Shown here: in pieces, positions 1 to 9,274 of the stretch
Position numbering within the stretch: the first letter of the stretch is position 1
Layout of the letters: every line of letters starts with the position of its first letter
Source of the DNA: Roseomonas sp. CECT 9278
GTDB lineage: Bacteria > Pseudomonadota > Alphaproteobacteria > Acetobacterales > Acetobacteraceae
Assembly (NCBI RefSeq): GCF_918698155.1
Contig: NZ_CAKKLX010000031.1
Span: 1-56,016, forward strand
Length of the DNA stretch: 56,016 nt
Direction of reading: 5' to 3'
The notes under the pieces: model-generated
Told to the model about the DNA's origin: nothing
The model's input: the letters and a program-made list of their open reading frames with translations, nothing else
The model's database searches: none
Position numbers and translations under genes: made by a program

Positions 1-2261
1 CCGCCGAACCGCGCGCCGTCGCACGCCCCGCCGCCGCCGCCCGCCGCCGCGCCGCCGCGCGCCCGGCCGAACCCCCGCCCCTGCCCACCAAGGCCGAGCT
101 GCGCGCCTTCCTGGCCCAGGCGCGCGGCCGCGTCGGCAAGTCCGACATCGCACGCCATTTCGGCCTGTGGCCGGACCAGCGGCAGGAGCTGCGCGCCCTG
201 ATGCGTGAGCTCTCGGCCGAGGGCGGCGCCACCCAGGCGGGCAAGCGCGCCATCATCGCGCCGGGCAACCTGCCCGAGATCGCGCCGGTCGAGATCACCG
301 GCACCGACCCCGATGGCGACCCCATCGCGCGGCCGCTGCAATGGCAGGGCGAAGGCCGCCCGCCGATCATCTACATGCACGCCGAACCGCGCGGGCAACG
401 GGCGCTCACGGCCGGCGAAAGGGTGCTCGCGCGGCTCAGGCCGATCGGGCCGGGCAAGTATGAAGGGCGCACCTTCAAGCGGATCGCCGGCGCGCCGCCC
501 GCGCGCATCCTGGGGGTGTTCGAGGAAGGCCGCATCATCCCGACCGACCGCCGCCAGAAAGGCACCTGGGAAGTGCCGCGCGGCGAGGAAGGCGGTGCCA
601 GGCCCGGCGAGATCGTGCTGGCGGAACCGCTGCCCTCGACCCGGCATTTCGGCGCCAAGCCGGCGCGCATCGTCGAACGCCTGGGTGTCATGGGCGAGCC
701 GCGGTCGGTCTCGCTGGTCTGCATCCACGCCCATGGCATCCCTGACGTGTTCCCGGCCGAGGCGGTGCAGCAGGCCGAACGCGCCGTCGGCGTCAGCGCG
801 CAGCACCGCACGGACCTGCGCGACATCCCGCTGGTCACCATCGACGGCGAGGACGCGCGCGACTTCGACGACGCGGTCTTCGCCGAACCCGATGGGGACG
901 GCTGGCGCATCCTGGTGGCCATCGCGGATGTCGCGCATTACGTCACGCCCAATTCGCCGCTGGACCGCGAGGCCTGGGCGCGCGGCAATTCGGTCTATTT
1001 CCCCGACCGCGTCGTGCCCATGCTGCCCGAGGCGCTGTCGAACGGCTGGTGCTCGCTGCGCCCGCATGAGGACCGCGGCTGCCTGTTCGTCGAGATGCGC
1101 TTCGACGCGCAGGGCCGCAAGCAGTCGCACGCCTTCGGGCGCGGCATCATGCGGTCGGTCGCGCGGCTGACCTATGAACAGGTGCAGGCGGCCGCCGATG
1201 CGCCGGCACCCGGCGCCGCCCCCGCCGCGCCCTCGCCGGCCGATACGCTGCCCGAGGGCCATGTCGGGCGCCTGTATGGCGCCTTCCGCGCGCTGCTGGG
1301 CGCGCGCATCGCGCGCGGCACGCTCGACCTCGATGTGCCGGAACGCAAGGTGGTGCTCGACAGCCACGGCCGCGTCGCCGAGGTCGCGCCCCGCGCGCGC
1401 CTCGATTCGCACCGGCTGATCGAGGAATTCATGGTCGCCGCCAATGTCTGCGCGGCCGAGGAGCTGGAACGCCTGTCCCAGCCCTGCATGTACCGCGTGC
1501 ACGACCGGCCGTCCGACCAGAAGCTGGAGGGGCTGCGGCAGTTCCTGGCCACCTTCGACATCACGCTGCCGCCATCCGACCGCCTGCACCCGCGCGACTT
1601 CGCCCGGGTGCTGGAGAAGGTGCGCGGCAACCCGCAGGAACGCCTGGTCAACGAGGCCGTGCTGCGCGGCCAGTCGCAGGCCGCCTATGCGCCCGACAAC
1701 CTCGGCCATTTCGGCCTGGCGCTGCCGCGCTACGCGCATTTCACAAGCCCGATCCGCCGCTATGCCGACCTGCTGGTGCATCGCGCGCTGATCCGCGGGT
1801 TGAAGCTTGGGCCCGACGGGATGCAGGAGAGCGAGGCGGCGCGCTTCCCCGACACCGCCGAGCACATCACCAGCACCGAGCGCCGCGCCGCCGCGGCCGA
1901 GCGCGACGCGGTGGACCGCTACCTGGCGGCCTTCATGGCCGGGCGTGTCGGAGAGTCGTTCGACGCACGCATTTCCGGCGTGACTCGCTTCGGCCTGTTC
2001 GTCACCCTGGAGGCCAACGGAGCGAGCGGAATTGTCCCGCTCGGATCCCTGCCGGACGATCGATGGGACTTGGACGAGGCCACGCAGACGCTGGCCGGTC
2101 GCAGGACGCGACTGACCTTCGCGCTGGGACAGGCGGTGGAGGCGCGACTCGCCGAGGCGACGCCGCGCACCGGCGGCATGGTGTTCCACATCCTGCAGGG
2201 CATCCCCGGCAGCGGGCGCAAGCGGCCGGCCGGCAAGGGGCGCCCGCAGGCGCGGCGCTGA
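1..2261 (+). CDS. rnr: Ribonuclease R (5' end outside the window)
   Basis: This is a processive 3'-5' exoribonuclease of the RNB/RNase II family that degrades structured RNA. The reading frame is open from position 3. Codons before the first in-window ATG (201) already encode an N-terminal helix-turn-helix segment (LPTKAELRAFL, then GKSDIARHFG), so the true start lies upstream and 201 is not the start. Next come the cold-shock/OB region, then the RNB catalytic core with the acidic motif GEDARDFDDA near 850-880 and HFTSPIRRYADLLVHR near 1737-1785. A C-terminal S1 domain (VGESFDARISGVTRFGLFV) and a short basic tail (GRKRPAGKGRPQARR) end the protein. An Ala/Arg/Pro-rich stretch at the extreme left edge is probably a linker. 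The family call is secure; only the N-terminus is missing. Confidence 0.96.
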   Translation, partial: AEPRAVARPAAAARRRAAARPAEPPPLPTKAELRAFLAQARGRVGKSDIARHFGLWPDQRQELRALMRELSAEGGATQAGKRAIIAPGNLPEIAPVEITGTDPDGDPIARPLQWQGEGRPPIIYMHAEPRGQRALTAGERVLARLRPIGPGKYEGRTFKRIAGAPPARILGVFEEGRIIPTDRRQKGTWEVPRGEEGGARPGEIVLAEPLPSTRHFGAKPARIVERLGVMGEPRSVSLVCIHAHGIPDVFPAEAVQQAERAVGVSAQHRTDLRDIPLVTIDGEDARDFDDAVFAEPDGDGWRILVAIADVAHYVTPNSPLDREAWARGNSVYFPDRVVPMLPEALSNGWCSLRPHEDRGCLFVEMRFDAQGRKQSHAFGRGIMRSVARLTYEQVQAAADAPAPGAAPAAPSPADTLPEGHVGRLYGAFRALLGARIARGTLDLDVPERKVVLDSHGRVAEVAPRARLDSHRLIEEFMVAANVCAAEELERLSQPCMYRVHDRPSDQKLEGLRQFLATFDITLPPSDRLHPRDFARVLEKVRGNPQERLVNEAVLRGQSQAAYAPDNLGHFGLALPRYAHFTSPIRRYADLLVHRALIRGLKLGPDGMQESEAARFPDTAEHITSTERRAAAAERDAVDRYLAAFMAGRVGESFDARISGVTRFGLFVTLEANGASGIVPLGSLPDDRWDLDEATQTLAGRRTRLTFALGQAVEARLAEATPRTGGMVFHILQGIPGSGRKRPAGKGRPQARR

Positions 2262-2476
2262 CGCCCCCTTCCAGATCGCGCCGGCCGGCGACGTCCGGCG
2301 ACCGCGACAGGCCCGCCCCCGCCCCGCCACGCCAGCCTGCCGCAACAGTGGGCCCGGTACGCGCGCGGGCCGGCGCCGGCTTGGCCGACCGGGGCCTGGA
2401 CGCCGGCCCGGCACGCGGCCTGCGCGCCGGCGCGCCAGCGCCGCGGCCGGCCGCCGGGCATTCCGCCCGTGTGCTC

Positions 2477-3997
2477 ATGCTGGCCGTGCTGCTGCTGCTG
2501 CTGCCGGGCGTGGTGGTGGCGCAGGAGGCCGTCCGCAATGCACCCTATCCGCGCGACGAGATGCGCCTGGTGCTCGGTGCCGGCTTCGCCGCCATCCTGG
2601 AGCGCCACCTGGAGGCCGCCACGCCCGCCGACCTGCTGGCCTGGGGCCTGGCCGGGCTGGTGCAGATCGACCCGACGCTGCGCGCGGTGCGCACGCCGCG
2701 CGAGGTGACGCTGTTCGCCGGCGAGCGCCGCCTGCTGGCGCGCCCGGTGCCCGTCGCCTCGGTCAATGAAGGCCCGGCGGCGACCGGCGGCGCGGCGGCC
2801 GATGCCCTCACGCTGTTCCAGCAGGCCGCCTGGGCGGCATCGCCGGCGCTGCGCAGCGCCGGCGCGCCGCGGCTGATCGCCGCGAGCTTCGAGGCGGTCT
2901 TCGTCCACCTCGACCCGTTCAGCCGCTACGTGACGCCCGAGGAAGCCCAGGCGGCGCGCGAGCGGCGCATCGGCGAGGCGGGGCTGGGCCTGCGCCTGGC
3001 ACCCTCGCGCCCGGGCGCCGGCGCGGTGATCGTGGCGCTCAACCCGGATGGCCCCGCCGCGGCGGCCGGGCTGAGCCTGGGCGAGCGCGTGCTGGCGATC
3101 GACGGCATCGTGCTGCGCCGCCGCGATGCGGGCGTGGCGGCCGGGCTGCTGGAAGGCCCCGCCGGCACCACCGTGACCCTGCTGGTCGAGGGCGAGCGCC
3201 GCCGCCGGCGCACGGTGGCGGTCACCCGCAGCCTGCCGATCGGCAGCCCTGTCGCGAGCGAGCGGATCGACGATGTGCTGGTGCTGCGGATCCCGTCCTT
3301 CACGGCGCAGACCGAGCGCCAGGTCTCGGCCGCGGTGCTGACCGCCACGGCGGAACGCCCGCTGCGCGCCATCCTGCTGGACCTGCGGGGCAATCGCGGC
3401 GGGCTGCTGGCCCAGGCGGCGGCGGTGGCCGACGTGTTCCTGGGCGATGGCGAGGCGTTCCGCACCATCGGCCGCCACCCCGAGGCCAGCCGCATCTATG
3501 CCACCGGCCGGCCCGACATGGCCGAGGGGCTGCCGCTGGTGGTGCTGGTGGATGGGCGCACCGCGTCATCGGCCGAGATCCTGGCGGCGAGCCTGGGCGA
3601 TCGCGGTCGCGCCGCGGTGCTGGGCACCGGCACCACCGGCAAGGGGCTGGTGCAGCTGGTGGTGCCGCTGCCCGATGGCGGGGAATTGCTGATGTCCTGG
3701 TCGCGGCTGGTGATGCCGGCCGGCTGGCCGTTGCAGGGGGTGGGCGTGCTGCCCGGCCTGTGCACGGCGGGCGGGGCGGAGGCGGCGGCGCGCAACCTGG
3801 CGGCGCTGCGCGCCGGCGCGCGGCCGATGGGCCCGGCGCAGGCCCGCCAGCGGGCGCTGCGCCACCCCGTGCCGATGGCCGAGGCGGAGGCGATCCGCGC
3901 CCTGTGCCCGGCGGGCGATGCGCGGGAGGGGGATGTGGCGGTGGCGCGGGCGCTGGCGCTGGACCAGCCGGCGCTGGCGGCGGCCTTGGCGCGATGA
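2477..3997 (+). CDS. S41 family C-terminal processing-type peptidase with PDZ domain
   Basis: This is a secreted serine protease of the CtpA/Prc family, about 506 residues. A hydrophobic signal segment (MLAVLLLLLPGVVVAQ) opens the protein. A PDZ domain follows at roughly residues 165-250 (GLGLRLAP, PAAAAGLSLGERVLAIDG). The S41 catalytic domain shows the expected Ser in DGRTASSAEIL and Lys in GTTGKGLVQ. The frame is open far upstream of 2477, and GTG at 2471 or 2348 are possible starts. I chose the ATG just before the hydrophobic core because the upstream translation is low-complexity Ala/Gly/Pro/Arg. It lies about 215 bases downstream of rnr on the same strand. The substrate is unknown; envelope protein processing is the usual role of the family. 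Confidence 0.86.
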   Translation: MLAVLLLLLPGVVVAQEAVRNAPYPRDEMRLVLGAGFAAILERHLEAATPADLLAWGLAGLVQIDPTLRAVRTPREVTLFAGERRLLARPVPVASVNEGPAATGGAAADALTLFQQAAWAASPALRSAGAPRLIAASFEAVFVHLDPFSRYVTPEEAQAARERRIGEAGLGLRLAPSRPGAGAVIVALNPDGPAAAAGLSLGERVLAIDGIVLRRRDAGVAAGLLEGPAGTTVTLLVEGERRRRRTVAVTRSLPIGSPVASERIDDVLVLRIPSFTAQTERQVSAAVLTATAERPLRAILLDLRGNRGGLLAQAAAVADVFLGDGEAFRTIGRHPEASRIYATGRPDMAEGLPLVVLVDGRTASSAEILAASLGDRGRAAVLGTGTTGKGLVQLVVPLPDGGELLMSWSRLVMPAGWPLQGVGVLPGLCTAGGAEAAARNLAALRAGARPMGPAQARQRALRHPVPMAEAEAIRALCPAGDAREGDVAVARALALDQPALAAALAR

Positions 3998-4354
3998 GGC
4001 GTTGTCCGGCGCCGGGGGCCGCGGGGATGCCGCCCAGGGGCCGTCCACCGCATCGCGCCGGCCATCCCGGCGGTGTCCGGCGGCCGGCGCCGGCGGTCCC
4101 GGCCGGCCTCCAGCCGAGGGGCGGGCGGCATCGGTGCCTGTATGGCGGGCACGGATGCGCCGGCGGCGCCTGACGGTCGGGCGCGATCGCGCCGCGTGGG
4201 CGGGGGTGGCGCGCGGTGTGATCGGCAGGGCGGCTGGCGGCGCGGATTGCGCGGGTCCCGGCCGCGTTTCCCTTGACGCGGCCGCGTCGATCGCTAGGTT
4301 GCGGCCCCTCGCGCCCGGGGCGGCTTCGCCCGCGGGCCCCGGAGCAGTGGACCC
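3998..4354. other. Intergenic region, no gene seen
   Basis: This 357-base stretch separates the S41 protease gene from rpmG. Open frames crossing it translate to Arg/Gly/Ala-rich sequence with no recognisable domain and look like GC-rich noise. The only element I can support is the promoter at 4273-4300. Confidence 0.5.
4273..4300 (+). promoter_or_regulatory. Predicted sigma70-type promoter of rpmG
   Basis: TTGACG (4273-4278) and TAGGTT (4295-4300) are separated by 16 bases, and the second box sits in GCTAGGTT, close to the alphaproteobacterial housekeeping -10. Transcription would begin near 4307 and give a leader of about 48 bases before the rpmG ATG. Seen as a sequence match only. Confidence 0.55.
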
Positions 4355-4522
4355 ATGGCCAAGTCGAACACCATCCTCATTCGTCTCGTGAGCAGCGCCG
4401 ATACCGGCTATTTCTACGTGACGAAGAAGAATACCCGGACGATGACCTCCAAGATGGAGAAGAAGAAGTACGATCCGGTGGCGCGCAAGCACGTCGTCTT
4501 CCGCGAAGCGAAGATCAAGTAG
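4355..4522 (+). CDS. rpmG: 50S ribosomal protein L33
   Basis: This is a 55-residue basic protein of the large ribosomal subunit. It begins [20 protein letters not shown] and contains [10 protein letters not shown] and [11 protein letters not shown], which are diagnostic for bL33. There is no cysteine, so it is the zinc-free (C-minus) form. It lies between rnr and pleD, a context known in Acetobacteraceae. It has its own predicted promoter (4273-4300) and terminator (4545-4573), so it is probably monocistronic. It is easily missed because it is under 60 codons and overlaps a longer shadow frame. Confidence 0.97.
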   Translation: MAKSNTILIRLVSSADTGYFYVTKKNTRTMTSKMEKKKYDPVARKHVVFREAKIK

Positions 4523-4544
4523 GCTGCGCGGGGCGCGCCCCGCA

Positions 4545-4573
4545 GGCGCCGGCCCGTCCCGGCGCCCAGTTTT
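4545..4573 (+). terminator. Rho-independent terminator after rpmG
   Basis: An 8-base-pair stem GGCGCCGG (4545-4552) / CCGGCGCC (4559-4566) with a 6-base loop is followed by CAG and a TTTT run, 22 bases after the rpmG stop codon. A second GC-rich palindrome lies just before it. Confidence 0.6.
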
Positions 4574-4732
4574 CGATTCGCATGGACGGCCCGTTGCGGG
4601 CGCCAGGGTCACCCGGCCGCCAGGCTGGGCCGGTGTCGCGGCGGCTTCGCGCGATCGCCATGACGCCTGCGGGCCATGGCGTTGGACAAGATCGCCGCCC
4701 GGCCGCGAGGGGCCCCGTGACCGGGATCGCCG

Positions 4733-6106
4733 CTATTCCGGCAGCGTGCTCCAATCCGCGGCCGATGCGGGCTCCACGCGGTTCCGCCCACCTTCCTTCG
4801 CGCGGTACAGCGCGGCATCGGCGGCCGCGACCAGCCGGTCGGCGCTGGTCGCGCCACGGGTGATGGCGGTGCCGATGCTGACCGTCAGCGCCAGCACCAG
4901 CCCGGGCAGCACGATCGGGCGATCGGCGATCGCGGCGCGCAGGCGCTCGGCGACCGCGCCGGCCTCCTCCTCGCCGGCGCTGGCCATCACCACCATGAAT
5001 TCCTCGCCGCCGTAGCGGGCCACCACATCGACCGCGCGCAGGTGTTCGCGCAGCGTGTCGGCCACCACCTTCAGCGCGACGTCGCCCGCGGCATGGCCAT
5101 GGCGGTCGTTGAGCGGCTTGAAGCGGTCCACATCCAGCAGCAGCACCGCGACCGACGAACCGCTGCGCAGCAGGCCATCGAGGTGCCGGCGCACGTAGCG
5201 CCGGTTGCGCAGCCCGGTCAGCGCATCGGTCACCGCCAGTTCGAGCGACCGGTCCAGGCTTTCGCGCAGCAATTCCTGGTAGCGGCGGCGGCGCAGCTGG
5301 TTGCGCACCCGCGCACGCAGTTCCGGCGCATCGACCGGGCGCATCACGTGGTCGGAGGCGCCGAGGTCGAAGGCGCGCAGCACCGCCTGGCGCTGGTCCT
5401 CGGCGGCCAGCAGCACCAGGGGCATGTCGCGGCTTTCGCTGCGCGCGCGCATGCGCGACGCCAGGCGCAGCGCATCCCCGCCGGCCAGCGGCAGGCTGAG
5501 CAGCGCCAGGTCGTGCATCTCGTCCTGCAGGCGTTCCCAGGCGGCGGCTTCGTCGGGCGCGTGGTCCAGCAGGATGCCGTCGGCGGCCAGCGCGGCACCG
5601 ACCGCCTCGGCCTCGGCGGCCTGGCCGCCGGCCAGCAGCAGGCGGGCGCCGACGAAGCCTTCCTCCGGGATCTCGGTGGCGTCGAAGCCCATGTCGCGGG
5701 CGGTCTCGCCGCGGATGCGCCAGGCGTCCAGCACCTGCTTCACGCGCAGCAGCGCGCGCAGCCGGGCGAACAGCAGGGCGGTGTCGACCGGCTTCGAGAT
5801 GAAGTCGTCGGCGCCCGCCTGCAGGCCGCGCACGCGCTCGGGCTGCTCGGTCAGGGCGGTGACCATCACCACCGGGATATGCGCCGTGGCGGGCTGCGCC
5901 TTGAGCCGCCGGCAGACCTCGTAGCCGTCCATCCCGGGCATCATGATGTCGAGCAGGATGACGTCGGGCGCCCAGGCGGTGGCGAGCGCCAGCGCCTCCG
6001 GCCCCGAGGCGGCGAGCGCGACCTCGAAGTACTCGGCGCGCAGCTTGGCTTCGAGCAGCCGCAGATTGGCCGGCACGTCATCGACCACCAGGACCCGCGC
6101 GGTCAT
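4733..6106 (-). CDS. pleD: PleD-type response regulator / diguanylate cyclase
   Basis: This 457-residue protein has the REC-REC-GGDEF architecture of PleD and makes cyclic di-GMP after phosphorylation. REC1 (about 1-120) has the acidic pair VVDD at 7-10 and the phospho-acceptor Asp53 in LLDIMMPGMDGYE. REC2 (about 155-275) has lost the acceptor (LALLSLPLAGG), as expected for the adaptor domain. The GGDEF domain (about 290-450) has the active site GGEEF and an intact inhibitory site RAVD five residues before it, so feedback inhibition should be retained. Length and order match Caulobacter PleD, which controls the motile-to-sessile transition. The flagellin and chemoreceptor genes in this window would fit such a lifestyle. 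Confidence 0.95.
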   Translation of the reverse strand: MTARVLVVDDVPANLRLLEAKLRAEYFEVALAASGPEALALATAWAPDVILLDIMMPGMDGYEVCRRLKAQPATAHIPVVMVTALTEQPERVRGLQAGADDFISKPVDTALLFARLRALLRVKQVLDAWRIRGETARDMGFDATEIPEEGFVGARLLLAGGQAAEAEAVGAALAADGILLDHAPDEAAAWERLQDEMHDLALLSLPLAGGDALRLASRMRARSESRDMPLVLLAAEDQRQAVLRAFDLGASDHVMRPVDAPELRARVRNQLRRRRYQELLRESLDRSLELAVTDALTGLRNRRYVRRHLDGLLRSGSSVAVLLLDVDRFKPLNDRHGHAAGDVALKVVADTLREHLRAVDVVARYGGEEFMVVMASAGEEEAGAVAERLRAAIADRPIVLPGLVLALTVSIGTAITRGATSADRLVAAADAALYRAKEGGRNRVEPASAADWSTLPE

Positions 6107-6213
6107 GCGGCGGCGCCATGGAACGGTAACTGGCCGGGGGCGCGGCCGCGTCCTATCAGCGACAGGGCGATGATAACTCGTTGAAACGTCATCATTTTGT
6201 CACGGAGAATGCG

Positions 6214-6813
6214 ATGTCGGGACTCACCATCGAGGATGGCGGCGCTGCGAAGCGCAATGGCGGCGTCGGGCTGTTCCTGCGCCGCTGGATGGCCAATCCG
6301 CTGCAGATGGGTTCGGTCGTGCCGTCCTCGCCGGCGCTGGGCCGGCGCATCGCCGCCCTGGTCGAACGCCGTGGCGACGAGGTGGTGGTGGAACTGGGTG
6401 CCGGCACCGGTGCGATCACCCGCGCCCTGCTGGCCGGCGGCGTGCCGGCCGAACGCCTGGTGGTGGTCGAGATCGTGCCCGACATGGCGCAGCACCTGGC
6501 CCGCGCCTTCCCCGGCGTGACCGTGGTGCAGGGCGACGCCTTCGCGCTGCCGGATGCGCTGCCGGCGGCGCTGCGCGGGCGAATCGGCACGGCGATCTGC
6601 GGCATTCCGCTGGTGCTGCTGCCGATCGACCAGCAGCGGCGCTTCGTGGCGGCGGTCGAGGCGGTCGCGCCCGGCCGTGGCTTCCTGCTGTACACCTATT
6701 GCATCACCTCGCCCTTGCCCTGGCGCGCGCTGGGGCTGACGGCCCGGCGCGAGGCCTGGACGCCGCTCAACCTGCCCCCGGCGAGCGTCTGGCGGTACCG
6801 GCCTGCCGGGTGA
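6214..6813 (+). CDS. Class I SAM-dependent methyltransferase, phospholipid N-methyltransferase-like
   Basis: This is a 199-residue Rossmann-fold methyltransferase. Motif I is VVVELGAGTGAITRALL, followed by an acidic residue in VVVEIVPDM and a later GDAF step. The sequence GLFLRRWMANPLQMGSVVPSS near the start is typical of the PmtA/KsgA-like group annotated as phosphatidylethanolamine methyltransferases. Start: a TTG at 6181 is in frame, but ATG 6214 has GGAG at 6204-6207 with good spacing. It is divergent from pleD. The substrate is inferred only from family resemblance; an rRNA or small-molecule target cannot be excluded. Confidence 0.8.
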   Translation: MSGLTIEDGGAAKRNGGVGLFLRRWMANPLQMGSVVPSSPALGRRIAALVERRGDEVVVELGAGTGAITRALLAGGVPAERLVVVEIVPDMAQHLARAFPGVTVVQGDAFALPDALPAALRGRIGTAICGIPLVLLPIDQQRRFVAAVEAVAPGRGFLLYTYCITSPLPWRALGLTARREAWTPLNLPPASVWRYRPAG

Positions 6814-6914
6814 ATCGCGCATCCCACTCCTCATGCGGCGCGGCAGGGCGCGCCGCATGACCATGCTACAGGTCATGCATCGACGGAAGGTTGCCGCGGC
6901 CTGAAGCCGCGCGA

Positions 6915-7556
6915 TCACGCGCTCGTCATCGTGACCTCGCGCCCGTCGCGGTGGCGCAGCTGCACCACCATGCGCGGATGGGGGCTCTGGCGGACCTTGA
7001 CGGCATCCGCCAGGCCGCGGTCGGTCAGGGCGCCGCGCAGCGCCATGGCGTCGGGGTGCTCGGCCTCCAGCGACACCAGGCGCCAGCCGCTGTCACGGAT
7101 ATGCTTGGCGGCGCGTTCGCCATCCCACTGGATCAGCGGCGGGATCAGGTTGTCCATGTCCTGGCGCTGCGGGGGGAAGGCCATGCGCCAGGCGAAGTTG
7201 CCGCGCGTCATGGCCTTGATCTCCCCGGCATGGGAGGCGCCCAGCCGCGCGATCACCGCATCCAGCGCGGGGGTGGAGGCGACATAGGCGATCAGCCGCG
7301 GCTCGGCCTCCAGCATGGTCCGCAGCGACGGGTCATCGAGGTCGAAGGGCCGCGGATGCGGCGGGTCGGGCTGCGCGGGGTCGGGGGCGATGACCTCCAG
7401 GTAGCACTGCGCCCCCATTCCCAGCAGCATGTTGTGGGTGCCGACACCCGGATGGGCCCCGCCCTTGGACGGCTTCACGCCGAGCAGTTCCTCGATGTAG
7501 CGCGCGCCTTCGTCGAGCGTGCGGGCACCGATGACGATGTGGTCGATCTCGGCCAT
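6915..7556 (-). CDS. VOC family protein with glyoxalase-like (Glyoxalase_3) fold
   Basis: This 213-residue protein starts MAEIDHIVIGARTLDEGARY, the typical first strand and helix of a vicinal-oxygen-chelate module, with TLDEGARYIEELLGV. The middle part (GGAHPGVGTHNMLLGMG and CYLEVIAPDP) matches the family annotated as glyoxalase-like domain proteins. The enzyme activity and metal cannot be told from sequence. It lies in the same orientation as the glutathione transferase upstream (7650-8378), with a 93-base gap. Co-expression in detoxification is possible but is inference. Confidence 0.8.
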   Translation of the reverse strand: MAEIDHIVIGARTLDEGARYIEELLGVKPSKGGAHPGVGTHNMLLGMGAQCYLEVIAPDPAQPDPPHPRPFDLDDPSLRTMLEAEPRLIAYVASTPALDAVIARLGASHAGEIKAMTRGNFAWRMAFPPQRQDMDNLIPPLIQWDGERAAKHIRDSGWRLVSLEAEHPDAMALRGALTDRGLADAVKVRQSPHPRMVVQLRHRDGREVTMTSA

Positions 7557-7649
7557 GGGTCCTGGCGTTCCTCTCGGTTGGCGGGCGGCGCGGTATCCGG
7601 TCGGCCGAGCGGCCTGGCGGATGTCCTGCGGCGGAAAAAAAGCGAACGT

Positions 7650-8378
7650 CTAGCGTGCCGCGAACTGGGTCTTGCCGAACATGATCTCGCGCTCGGCATC
7701 GGTCATGGTGCCGCGGCGCTGGTTCTCCGCCAGCACCTCGATGCCGCGTTGCACGGCCGGGCGGGCGGCGATGGCATCGTGCCAGCGCGCCACGTTCGGA
7801 TATTGACCGAGATCAACGCCGCGGCGTTCCGGATTGCGGATCCAGGGGAAGGTCGCGATGTCGGCGATGGAATAGTCGGGGCCGGCCAGGTAGGCGCTGT
7901 CGGCCAGGCGCTTGTCGAGCACGCGGTGCAGGCGTGCGACCTCATTGGTGTAGCGCTCGATGGCGTAGGGCAGTTTCTCCGCCGCGTAGTTCGCGAAATG
8001 GCCGTACTGCCCGAACATCGGCCCGACGCCGCCCATCTGGAACATCAGCCATTGCAGGCAGGTGTAGCGCGTGGCGGGGTCGGCCGGGATCAGCGGCGAG
8101 CCCGCCTTCTCGGCCAGGTAGACCAGGATGGCCGCGCTCTCGAACAGGCTCAGCGGCGCACCGCCGGGGCCGTCCGGGTCGACGATGGCGGGGATGCGGT
8201 GGTTGGGCGTGATCGCGAGGAATTCGGGGCGGAACTGTTCCCCCTTGCCGATCGCCACGGGGATGATGCGCCAGGGCAGGCCCTGCCCCGCCTCGGCCAG
8301 TTCCTCGAGCAGGATGTGCACCTTGTGGCCATTGGGGGTGGGCCAGGTCCAGACCTCGATGGGCGCGGCGTCGGGCAT
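7650..8378 (-). CDS. Glutathione S-transferase, Nu-class / YfcG-like
   Basis: This is a cytosolic glutathione-dependent oxidoreductase of about 242 residues. The N-terminal thioredoxin fold has TPNGHKVHILLEELAEAG and LFESAAILVYLAEK, close to the E. coli YfcG/Ure2p-like group that reduces disulfides rather than conjugating xenobiotics. The helical C-terminal domain has YAIERYTNEVARLHRVLDKR and YSIADIATFPW. Start: ATG codons at 8384 and 8378 are both possible. AGGA lies about 7 bases before 8378 and only 1 before 8384, so 8378 is preferred. A run of seven T follows the stop on the coding strand without a convincing hairpin. Confidence 0.88.
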   Translation of the reverse strand: MPDAAPIEVWTWPTPNGHKVHILLEELAEAGQGLPWRIIPVAIGKGEQFRPEFLAITPNHRIPAIVDPDGPGGAPLSLFESAAILVYLAEKAGSPLIPADPATRYTCLQWLMFQMGGVGPMFGQYGHFANYAAEKLPYAIERYTNEVARLHRVLDKRLADSAYLAGPDYSIADIATFPWIRNPERRGVDLGQYPNVARWHDAIAARPAVQRGIEVLAENQRRGTMTDAEREIMFGKTQFAAR

Positions 8379-8525
8379 CGGCATGTCCTCGTGGTTGCGA
8401 TGACGATGACGAGGGCGCGCGGGGCGTGCAAGCCGCGTGACCATTCCGCGACAGGGCGGGGCCAGGCGCCGCGGCGAAGCGTGGCGTTGCGGGATGGCTG
8501 CGGATGGCGCGCCCGGCCATCCGCA

Positions 8526-8554
8526 TTGACGCCACGCCGCGCCGCGCCTGATCT
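8526..8554 (+). promoter_or_regulatory. Possible promoter of the hexapeptide transferase gene
   Basis: TTGACG (8526-8531) is followed after 17 bases by TGATCT (8549-8554), 26 bases before the ATG at 8581. The -35 is identical to that of the rpmG promoter; the -10 is weaker. Confidence 0.35.
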
Positions 8555-8580
8555 CGTGCGCCCGAGCACGGATCGTCGCC

Positions 8581-9213
8581 ATGGACCACCCGCCCGCCCG
8601 CCCCAAGATCGCCGAGACCGTGATCCACCCGAGCGTGCGCCTGCGCGAGGCCTCCATCGGGCGGTGCTGCGAGGTGCTGGAGCGGGCGTCGATGGAATAC
8701 GCGACGCTGGGGGATTTTTCGTATCTCGGCCATGATTGCCAGGTCTCGGACGCGACCATCGGCAGGTTCTGCGCCATCGCCGCGCATGTGCGGATCGGCC
8801 CGCCGAACCACCCGATGGACCGCCCATCGCTGCACCGCTTCACCTATTGCCCGGAATACTACGACGCGACGAAGACGCGCGACGCGGGCTTCTTCGCGCA
8901 GCGCCGCGCCGACCGCGTGACGATCGGGCATGACGTGTGGATCGGCCATGGCGTGACCGTGCTGGCCGGCGTGACGGTCGGCGACGGCGCGGTGCTGGCG
9001 GCCGGCGCGGTGGTGGCGAAGGACGTGGCGCCCTACACGATCGTCGGCGGCGTGCCGGCCCGGCCGATCCGCGACCGCTTCCCGCCCGGCATCGCCGCGC
9101 GACTGCAGCGCATCGCCTGGTGGGACTGGCCCTTCGAGGTGATCATGGAGCGGCTGGGGGATTTCCAGTCCGACGACGTGGCCGCGGTCTGCGACCGCTG
9201 GGAGCGCGGCTGA
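8581..9213 (+). CDS. Left-handed beta-helix (hexapeptide repeat) acyltransferase, phosphonate-metabolism type
   Basis: This is a 210-residue hexapeptide-repeat transferase. Repeats are visible in [33 protein letters not shown] and [20 protein letters not shown], ending in [13 protein letters not shown] as in CatB/XAT acetyltransferases. The pattern [13 protein letters not shown] and the CPEYYD segment match the family often found with phn (phosphonate) genes. No phn genes are nearby, so the acceptor is unknown. An unrelated small-molecule acetyltransferase is the alternative. It is divergent from the glutathione transferase gene, with a possible promoter at 8526-8554. Confidence 0.85.
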   Translation: MDHPPARPKIAETVIHPSVRLREASIGRCCEVLERASMEYATLGDFSYLGHDCQVSDATIGRFCAIAAHVRIGPPNHPMDRPSLHRFTYCPEYYDATKTRDAGFFAQRRADRVTIGHDVWIGHGVTVLAGVTVGDGAVLAAGAVVAKDVAPYTIVGGVPARPIRDRFPPGIAARLQRIAWWDWPFEVIMERLGDFQSDDVAAVCDRWERG

Positions 9214-9274
9214 GCGGGGCTTCCGGGCGCGCGGCGCGTATCGCATCCTGCGCGCGACGCCACGGGAGCACGCC

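Noticed and set aside
201..203. ATG at 201 as the start of RNase R
   Set aside because: The same frame is open upstream and encodes the conserved N-terminal helix-turn-helix segment, so the gene starts outside the window.
7635..7649. T-tract after the glutathione transferase gene as an intrinsic terminator
   Set aside because: Seven T residues are present on the coding strand, but I could not find a stable hairpin directly before them.
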